Source: Pseudomonas_S sp047607345 (GTDB lineage Bacteria > Pseudomonadota > Gammaproteobacteria > Xanthomonadales > Xanthomonadaceae). Taken from it: 10,899 nt of DNA. The notes beneath the pieces are model-generated. The model was not told where the DNA came from, searched no databases, and worked only from the letters and a program-made list of their open reading frames with translations. The DNA is taken from contig JASGDF010000212.1 in assembly GCA_047607345.1 (NCBI GenBank), positions 1-10,899 on the forward strand. The letters run 5' to 3'. The translations under genes were made by a program, and so were the position numbers. Shown piece after piece: positions 5,905 through 10,899 of this stretch (position 1 is the first letter of the stretch; each line of letters begins with the position of its first letter).

Positions 5905-7947
5905 ATGACCCGGGACGACCCGACACCGGCGCCGAAACCGCGGCGCAACCGTCCCGCCGCCTGCGCCGCCGCGCTGGCGCTGACCCTGGGGACCGCGGCG
6001 GCGGCCACGCAACCACAGCAGCCCCGGCTGGGCACGCGCGCGGTACCCTTGATCGAGGTCGATGGCCTGCGCTTCCGCGACCTGGACCGCAACGGCCGGC
6101 TGGACCCTTACGAGGACTGGCGGCTGCCGCCGGAGCAGCGCGCGGCCGACCTGGTGGCGCGGATGAGCTTGGCCGAGAAGGCCGGCGCGATGATGTTCGG
6201 CACCCTGCCCACGCTCGGCGGCGGCCTCGGCGGCGGCGGCGCGCAGGCCACCGGCTACGACCTGGACAAGGCCCGCGCGCTGCTCGGCGAGCGCCACGTC
6301 AACAGCCTGATTACCCGGCTGCGGCTGGAGCCGCAGGCGCTGGCCGAGCAGCACAACGCCTTGCAGGCGATCGCCGAGCAGGGCCGGCTGGGCATTCCGC
6401 TGACCCTGGGCAGCGACCCGCGCAACCACTTCCAGTACACCGCCGGCGCCAGCGTGCAGGCCGGGCAGTTCTCGGTCTGGCCGGAGGCCACCGGGCTGGC
6501 GGCGATCGGCGATCCGGACACGGTGCGCCGGTTCGCCGCGATCGCGCGCCGCGAGTACCGCGCGGTCGGGCTGCACACCACGCTCTCGCCGATGGCCGAC
6601 CTGGCCACCGAGCCGCGCTGGCCGCGCATCAACGGCACCTTCGGCGAGGACGCGGCGCTGGCGCGCAGGCTGGTGCAGGCCTATGTCGAGGGCTTCCAGG
6701 GCGGGTCCGACGGGGTCACGCGCGACGGCGTGGCCAGCGTGGTCAAGCACTGGGTCGGCTACGGCGCGGCCGCCGAGCAGGGCTTCGACAGCCACAACCC
6801 CTACGGCCGCCATGCCGCCTTCCCCGGCGGCAACTTCGCCCAGCACATCGTGCCGTTCGAGGGCGCGTTCGCCGCGCATGTGGCCGGGGTGATGCCGACC
6901 TATTCGATCCTGCGCGAGCTGGTGCACGAAGGCCATGCGCTGGACCAGGTCGGCGCCGGCTTCAACCGCTGGCTGCTCACCGACCTGCTGCGCGGACGCT
7001 ACGGCTTCGATGGGGTGATCGTATCGGACTGGCTGATCACCGCCGACTGCACCCGCGCCTGCCTGGAGGGCAGCGCGCCCAGTCAGCCGTTCGAGGTGGC
7101 GATGCCGTGGGGCGTGGAACACCTGAGCAAGCTGGAGCGCTACGTGCTCGGGGTCGAGGCCGGGCTGGACCAGTTCGGCGGCAGCGACGAACCGGAGCTG
7201 CTGGTCGAGGCGGTGCGGCGCGGATTGCTGCCGGAAAGCCGGCTGGACGCCTCGGTGGCGCGGGTGATGGCGCTGAAGTTCCGCCAGGGCCTGTTCGAGG
7301 ATCCATTCGTGGAACCACGGGCGACCGCGGCGGTGTTCAGCGACCCGGCCACCCGCGCGGCCGCGCTCGACGCGCAGCGGCGCGCGCTGGTGCTGCTGAA
7401 GAACGACGCCGCGCTGCTGCCGCTGGGGCATGCGCCGCGCAAGGTGTTCCTGCACGGCATCGACGCGGCGGCCGCGACCGCGAAGGGCTGGGCCGTGGTC
7501 GGCGACCCGGCGCAGGCCGAGCTGGCGATCGTGCGTCTGCACACCCCATTCGAGCGGCTGCACCCGCACCACCTGTTCGGCACCTTGCAGCACGAGGGCA
7601 ACCTGGCGTTCGAGCCTGGCCAGGAGGAATTCGAGCTGGTCGCGGGGCTGGCGGCGCGCGGCCTGCCGGTGGTGGCCACGGTGTATCTGGACCGGCCGGC
7701 GGTGCTGACCGCGCTGCTGCCGTACACCGGCGCGCTGCTGGGTGACTTCGGCGTGAGCGACCCGGCCCTGCTCGACGTGCTGGCCGGCGACGCCGCGCCA
7801 CGCGGGCGACTGCCGTTCGAGCTGCCATCCTCGATGGCGGCGGTGGAGGCGCAGCTGCCGGACCTGCCCCACGACTCGGCGGACCCGCTGTTCGGTTTCG
7901 GCTTCGGGCTGGACTACGCGGAGGCCGGGGCGGGACGCGATCGTTGA
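5905..7947 (+). CDS. Secreted GH3-family beta-glycosidase with an EF-hand-like loop
   Basis: A 680-residue family 3 glycoside hydrolase. The N-terminus has basic residues (PRRNR) then an Ala/Leu-rich stretch ending near residue 34, an apparent Sec signal peptide, so it acts in the periplasm or outside. Residues 59-70 (DLDRNGRLDPYE) match a canonical 12-residue EF-hand loop. The GH3 N-terminal barrel follows: SPMADLATEPRWPR (229-241), KHWVGYGA (281-288), and the VSDW motif with probable nucleophile Asp375. The GH3 C-terminal domain starts with RRALVLLKN (492-500) and ends with GRLPFELPSS and PLFGFGFGL; no FnIII-like domain follows. The ATG at 5905 is preferred over an in-frame TTG at 5869, since it places the signal peptide properly and has a weak ACGGA upstream. 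Expected chemistry is retaining hydrolysis of beta-glucosides or related sugars; the substrate is not shown by sequence. It lies upstream of a TonB receptor and a sugar symporter. Confidence 0.92.
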   Translation: MTRDDPTPAPKPRRNRPAACAAALALTLGTAAAATQPQQPRLGTRAVPLIEVDGLRFRDLDRNGRLDPYEDWRLPPEQRAADLVARMSLAEKAGAMMFGTLPTLGGGLGGGGAQATGYDLDKARALLGERHVNSLITRLRLEPQALAEQHNALQAIAEQGRLGIPLTLGSDPRNHFQYTAGASVQAGQFSVWPEATGLAAIGDPDTVRRFAAIARREYRAVGLHTTLSPMADLATEPRWPRINGTFGEDAALARRLVQAYVEGFQGGSDGVTRDGVASVVKHWVGYGAAAEQGFDSHNPYGRHAAFPGGNFAQHIVPFEGAFAAHVAGVMPTYSILRELVHEGHALDQVGAGFNRWLLTDLLRGRYGFDGVIVSDWLITADCTRACLEGSAPSQPFEVAMPWGVEHLSKLERYVLGVEAGLDQFGGSDEPELLVEAVRRGLLPESRLDASVARVMALKFRQGLFEDPFVEPRATAAVFSDPATRAAALDAQRRALVLLKNDAALLPLGHAPRKVFLHGIDAAAATAKGWAVVGDPAQAELAIVRLHTPFERLHPHHLFGTLQHEGNLAFEPGQEEFELVAGLAARGLPVVATVYLDRPAVLTALLPYTGALLGDFGVSDPALLDVLAGDAAPRGRLPFELPSSMAAVEAQLPDLPHDSADPLFGFGFGLDYAEAGAGRDR

Positions 7948-7960
7948 ACCGCCACCCGCT

Positions 7961-7991
7961 CCCGGCGCCTGCAACCACGGCAGGCGCCGGG
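7961..7991 (+). terminator. Perfect 12-bp hairpin after the GH3 gene
   Basis: CCCGGCGCCTGC (7961-7972) and GCAGGCGCCGGG (7980-7991) are exact reverse complements around a 7-base loop, beginning 13 bases after the GH3 stop. There is no T-run, so it may be a factor-assisted terminator, a partial terminator or an mRNA-stabilising stem. It suggests that the receptor gene downstream is transcribed at least partly from its own promoter. Confidence 0.6.
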
Positions 7992-8040
7992 GCCAGGAGC
8001 GTGGGCGGCCGCTACGGAATCAGTTCATGCAGTTGAGTTC

Positions 8041-8076
8041 TTGGACCCCATCCCGGCTCATGTCCAATAAATATTC
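8041..8076 (+). promoter_or_regulatory. Candidate promoter of the TonB receptor gene
   Basis: The only AT-rich island between the GH3 gene and the receptor is AATAAATATT at 8066-8075, itself an AATA-AA-TATT palindrome. A TTGGAC hexamer at 8041-8046 lies 19 bases before AATAAA, a loose sigma70-like pair. Transcription would start near 8079. I see no good match to the 19-base Fur box here. Confidence 0.3.
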
Positions 8077-8112
8077 CGTACGTTCGGTATGCAAATCACG
8101 CCAAGAGCCCCG

Positions 8113-10230
8113 ATGACCACACTTCCGTCCGCCCTCCACCGCCGGCTGCTGAGCCTCGCCGTTGCCGGCGTCCTCGCGCCCTCGCTGGCGATGGCCGCCG
8201 CTGCCGATGAGGACACCACGCCGCGGGCGACCGATCTGGACAAGGTCAGCGTCACCGCCACGCGGCATCCGCCGCTGGCCGGCGGCGCACTGGGCAACCA
8301 CTCGCCACTGACCACGCCGTTCTCGCTGGAAAGCATCGACACCGACGACCTGCTCGAACGGCAGGCCAGCAGCATCGGCGCGGTGTTCGCGCTGGATGCG
8401 GCGGTCAAGCCGCTGGGCAACACCTACACCCTGCACAGCACCCGCATCGCGGTGCGCGGCCTGCCGCTGGACGAGACCAACGGCTACAAGGTCAACGGGC
8501 TGGCGACCTACAACTATGCCAGCGAGCTGCCACTGGAAGCCTTCGAGCAGGTGGACCTGCTCAAGGGCCTGTCCGGCTTCCTCTACGGCTTCGGTTCGCC
8601 CGGCGGCATCATCAACTACGTGACCAAGAAGCCCACCGAGCAGCGCCTGCTGAACGTGGATGTCGGCTACCGTTCCGACAGCATCCTGAGCGAGCACGTC
8701 GACTGGGGCGGGCGCGCCGGCGAGGACGCGCGCTTCGGCTACCGGTTCAACGTGGTGCACGAGGAGGGTGGGCTCTATAACGGCGGTCATATCCATCGCA
8801 ACGCCGTGTCGGCATCGCTGGATGCACGCTTGAGCGAGCGTCTGACCTGGACCCTGGATGCGATCTATCAGGACCGCAGCGTGCGCGGCGTGGTCCAGGG
8901 ATTCAGCACCGCCTACTACACCGGCAGCTCGCTGCCGCGCCTGCTCGACGCGACCAAGCGCCTGCAGACCTCGGACGGGGCCGTGGTGGAAAGCCGCTAC
9001 CGCCTGATCGGTACCGGCCTGCGCTGGGACCTGGGCGGGAGCTGGAAGGCGAATTTCGACGTCGGCCACAGCGAGAACACCCGCCGTTTCGTCGCCGACT
9101 GGTTCTACCCGACCAATGCGGCGTGGGACTACTACGACTACATGAACGACAGCAAGAGCTTCGGCAAGTTCGATCATGTCCAGGCCCTGGTGCAGGGCGA
9201 GTTCTACACGGGTCCGGTACGGCACGAGATCGTGGCCGGCGGCGCGTGGCAGCGCGAGGCCCGCGACGCCAACGTCAACCAGGTGTGGACCCTGATCGGC
9301 AGCAGCAACCTCTACGCGCCGACCGACCTGGGCTATGCCAGCGCCATGCAGCCGGTGATGTATCGCAGCGCCGAGTACACCCAGGGCGCGCTGTTCCTCA
9401 GCGACACGCTGACCTTCTCGCCGCAGTGGTCGTTGCTGGCCGGCGCACGCTACACCGATTACAAGCAGCAGTCGTTCAGCGCTGCCGGCAGCGTCACCTC
9501 CAGTTATCGCAAGTCGCCGCTGAGCCCCACCGCGGCGCTGATCTGGCGGCCACGCGCCAATGCGACGGTCTATGCCAGCTACGTCGAGTCGCTGGAGCAG
9601 GGGGCGACGGTGTCCAGTACCTACGCCAACGCCAACGCGGTGCTGGACCCGGTCAAGAGCAAGCAGTACGAGCTGGGAGTGAAGGCCGACGGCCGTGATT
9701 GGCAGGCCACGCTGGCGCTGTTCGACATCGAGCGCGGCGCGGCTTACGCCAATGCCGCCAATGTCTACGTGCAGGACGGAATCGTGCGCTATCGTGGCGT
9801 GGACGCCTCCTCGCGCTGGAATTTCGCCGGGCGCTGGGGCCTGGAGGCCAGCGCGACCTGGCTGCAACGCGCGCAATACGAGCGTGGGTCGGCCGCGCTG
9901 GCGGGCAACCGCGCCGAGGGCGCGCCACGCCTGCAGGCCGCCGCGCAGCTGAGCTACCGTACCGCCGCGCTGCCGGACCTGCGCTGGTATGCCGGGGTCC
10001 GCTACGGCGGCGAGGTGGCGATCGACGCGGCCAACACCTACGCGCTGCCGGACTACACCGTGTTCAATGTGGGCGGCGCCTGGCGCACCCGGCTCGGGCA
10101 GACGCCGCTGACGCTGCGCGCGGCGATCGAGAACCTGACCGACAGGCGCTACGCACAGTACGTGCAGTCGACCTACTTCTATCCCGGCACACCGCGCACA
10201 CTCGCACTGAACGCGCAGTTCGACTTCTAG
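8113..10230 (+). CDS. TonB-dependent siderophore-type outer-membrane receptor
   Basis: A 705-residue outer-membrane transporter driven by TonB-ExbB-ExbD. The N-terminus (MTTLPSALHRR, then a hydrophobic run ending SLAMA) is a clear signal peptide. The TonB box-like DLDKVSVTATR follows at 41-51, then the plug domain with RIAVRGLPLDETNGYKVNG near 111-129 and GFGSPGGIINYVTKKP near 159-174, then a long beta-barrel. It ends in NLTDRRYAQYV and a C-terminal Phe, as BAM substrates do. No N-terminal signalling (STN) domain is present, so it is not a FecA/FpvA-type transducer. The plug resembles ferric-siderophore receptors, but the neighbours (GH3 and GPH symporter) allow a glycoside or glycosylated chelator. 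An in-frame ATG at 8089 is possible; 8113 is preferred because AAGAG lies 5 bases upstream, the signal peptide has a normal n-region, and the promoter-like island sits too close to 8089. Confidence 0.94.
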   Translation: MTTLPSALHRRLLSLAVAGVLAPSLAMAAAADEDTTPRATDLDKVSVTATRHPPLAGGALGNHSPLTTPFSLESIDTDDLLERQASSIGAVFALDAAVKPLGNTYTLHSTRIAVRGLPLDETNGYKVNGLATYNYASELPLEAFEQVDLLKGLSGFLYGFGSPGGIINYVTKKPTEQRLLNVDVGYRSDSILSEHVDWGGRAGEDARFGYRFNVVHEEGGLYNGGHIHRNAVSASLDARLSERLTWTLDAIYQDRSVRGVVQGFSTAYYTGSSLPRLLDATKRLQTSDGAVVESRYRLIGTGLRWDLGGSWKANFDVGHSENTRRFVADWFYPTNAAWDYYDYMNDSKSFGKFDHVQALVQGEFYTGPVRHEIVAGGAWQREARDANVNQVWTLIGSSNLYAPTDLGYASAMQPVMYRSAEYTQGALFLSDTLTFSPQWSLLAGARYTDYKQQSFSAAGSVTSSYRKSPLSPTAALIWRPRANATVYASYVESLEQGATVSSTYANANAVLDPVKSKQYELGVKADGRDWQATLALFDIERGAAYANAANVYVQDGIVRYRGVDASSRWNFAGRWGLEASATWLQRAQYERGSAALAGNRAEGAPRLQAAAQLSYRTAALPDLRWYAGVRYGGEVAIDAANTYALPDYTVFNVGGAWRTRLGQTPLTLRAAIENLTDRRYAQYVQSTYFYPGTPRTLALNAQFDF

Positions 10231-10237
10231 ACCGGCC

Positions 10238-10899
10238 ATGGCGATCGACCGTGACGCATTGCGCCGCGACCTGGCCTACGCGACGGCCTATGTCCCGTTC
10301 GCGGTGATGCACGCGCCGGCGTTCATGGTGCTGCCGGCGCTGTACGTACAGCACGCGGGACTGAGCCTGGTCGGGATCGGCCTGATCCTGACCGTGCTGC
10401 GGGTGCTGGATGCGGTAGTCGATCCGGTGGTGGGCCTGCTGTCGGACAACACCCGCCTTTCGCTCGGCCGCCGCAAGCCGTGGATCGTGCTGGGCGCGGT
10501 GGTCGGCGGCCTGGCGACGCTGGCCGCGTTCCGGCCAGGGCCGGATACCGGCTACGTCTACTTCGCCGCCGCCTACTTCTTCCTGACCCTGGGCTGGACC
10601 TTCGCCGAGATCCCGCACCCGGCCTGGATCAACGAGATCAGCCGTGACAGCCGCGAACGCCACCGCCTCGCCACCTGGCGCTACAACGCCGAGATGCTGG
10701 GCACGGCGCTGTTCCCGGTGATCCCGCTGCTGCCGTTCTTCGCCACCACCGAGATGACGCCCGAGGTGACGCGGGCGGCTTCGTGGGGCGTGGTCGCGCT
10801 GCTGCTGCTGACCCTGCCGCCGATGCTGCGCTACGTCCCCGACGCGCCGGCGTCCGGCGAGCGCGGTGCCGGCGCCGCGGCGCTGCGGCAGGCCTGGCG
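10238..10899 (+). CDS. GPH-family (MelB-type) sugar-cation symporter, 3' end missing
   Basis: The first 220 codons of a 12-TM inner-membrane transporter in the MFS_2/glycoside-pentoside-hexuronide group; the rest lies past the right edge. The family signature between helices 2 and 3 is intact (DAVVDPVVGLLSDNTRLS, then LGRRKPWI), and a second hallmark, PHPAWINEISRDSRERHR, follows in the loop after helix 4. About six membrane segments are visible. The ATG at 10238 lies 7 bases after the receptor stop with no clear Shine-Dalgarno sequence, so translation is probably coupled and both are in one operon. GPH proteins carry sugars and glycosides with H+ or Na+. This gene implies that the locus handles a sugar moiety, perhaps one released by the GH3 enzyme, or an intact glycoside. 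Confidence 0.92.
   Translation, partial: MAIDRDALRRDLAYATAYVPFAVMHAPAFMVLPALYVQHAGLSLVGIGLILTVLRVLDAVVDPVVGLLSDNTRLSLGRRKPWIVLGAVVGGLATLAAFRPGPDTGYVYFAAAYFFLTLGWTFAEIPHPAWINEISRDSRERHRLATWRYNAEMLGTALFPVIPLLPFFATTEMTPEVTRAASWGVVALLLLTLPPMLRYVPDAPASGERGAGAAALRQAW

Noticed and set aside
5935..5970. Twin-arginine (Tat) export signal on the GH3 enzyme
   Set aside because: There is an RR pair, but no S/T before it and no F-L-K after it; an ordinary Sec signal fits better.
8023..8112. Fur box upstream of the TonB receptor
   Set aside because: The AT-rich island AATAAATATT is short and lacks the GATAAT-type repeats of a Fur site. I cannot support iron control from the sequence alone.
5875..10239. 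Very long minus-strand open frames (about 700 codons each) opposite the GH3 and receptor genes
   Set aside because: They are antisense shadows caused by extreme third-position GC. The encoded sequences are low-complexity, rich in Arg, Gln, Val and Gly, with no family motifs, while the plus-strand frames have clear domains.
1..10899. tRNA, rRNA, CRISPR array, insertion sequence, integrase or attachment site
   Set aside because: I saw no cloverleaf-like segment, no regular repeat-spacer pattern, and no transposase or recombinase motif on either strand.

Overview
The window comes from a very GC-rich bacterium. Codon third positions are almost always G or C, so several long antisense reading frames appear that are only shadows of real genes. 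The gene mix is a TonB-dependent siderophore-type receptor, a secreted GH3 glycosidase, a GPH-family sugar symporter, a DUF3088 protein and an organosulfur operon. This suits a plant- or soil-associated gammaproteobacterium of the Xanthomonas/Pseudoxanthomonas/Lysobacter type. That assignment is inference from gene content and composition.

Left half, minus strand (5585 down to 1): a tightly packed operon read right to left. The order is a DUF3088 protein with a thioredoxin-like look, an MsnO8-type luciferase-like flavin monooxygenase, a candidate 44-codon small ORF, an NtaA/SnaA/DszA-family flavin monooxygenase, an M20 amidohydrolase, a GNAT N-acetyltransferase, and a polar amino-acid ABC permease that runs off the left edge. 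Four junctions are ATGA stop/start overlaps if the small ORF is counted. The gene set matches the Bacillus subtilis ytm (ytmI-tcyJKLMN-ytmO-ytnI-ytnJ-ytnL) and yxe (yxeKLMNOPQ) operons. Those salvage sulfur from S-alkylated cysteines such as S-(2-succino)cysteine by N-acetylation, flavin-dependent C-S cleavage and deacetylation. I infer the same pathway here: import by the ABC transporter, acetylation by the GNAT, oxidative dealkylation by the monooxygenases, and release of cysteine by the amidohydrolase.

Middle (5586-5904): a 319-base divergent intergenic region. It holds an ATAAC-N13-GTTAT inverted repeat almost exactly midway between the two operons, an AT-rich promoter-like stretch, a leader hairpin on the minus side, and a repeated CGATGGCGC element on the plus side.

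Right half, plus strand (5905 to 10899): a secreted GH3 beta-glycosidase with a canonical EF-hand-like loop near its N-terminus, then a perfect 12-bp hairpin, then a TonB-dependent receptor with signal peptide and TonB box. A GPH/MelB-type sugar-cation symporter follows 7 bases after the receptor stop and is cut by the right edge. Together these look like an outer-membrane import, deglycosylation and inner-membrane uptake locus for a glycoside or a glycosylated metal chelator; the substrate is unknown.

The least described elements are the translationally coupled small ORF between the two monooxygenases, the DUF3088 protein as a possible redoxin partner, and the GH3/TonB receptor/GPH cassette placed divergently from an organosulfur salvage operon.
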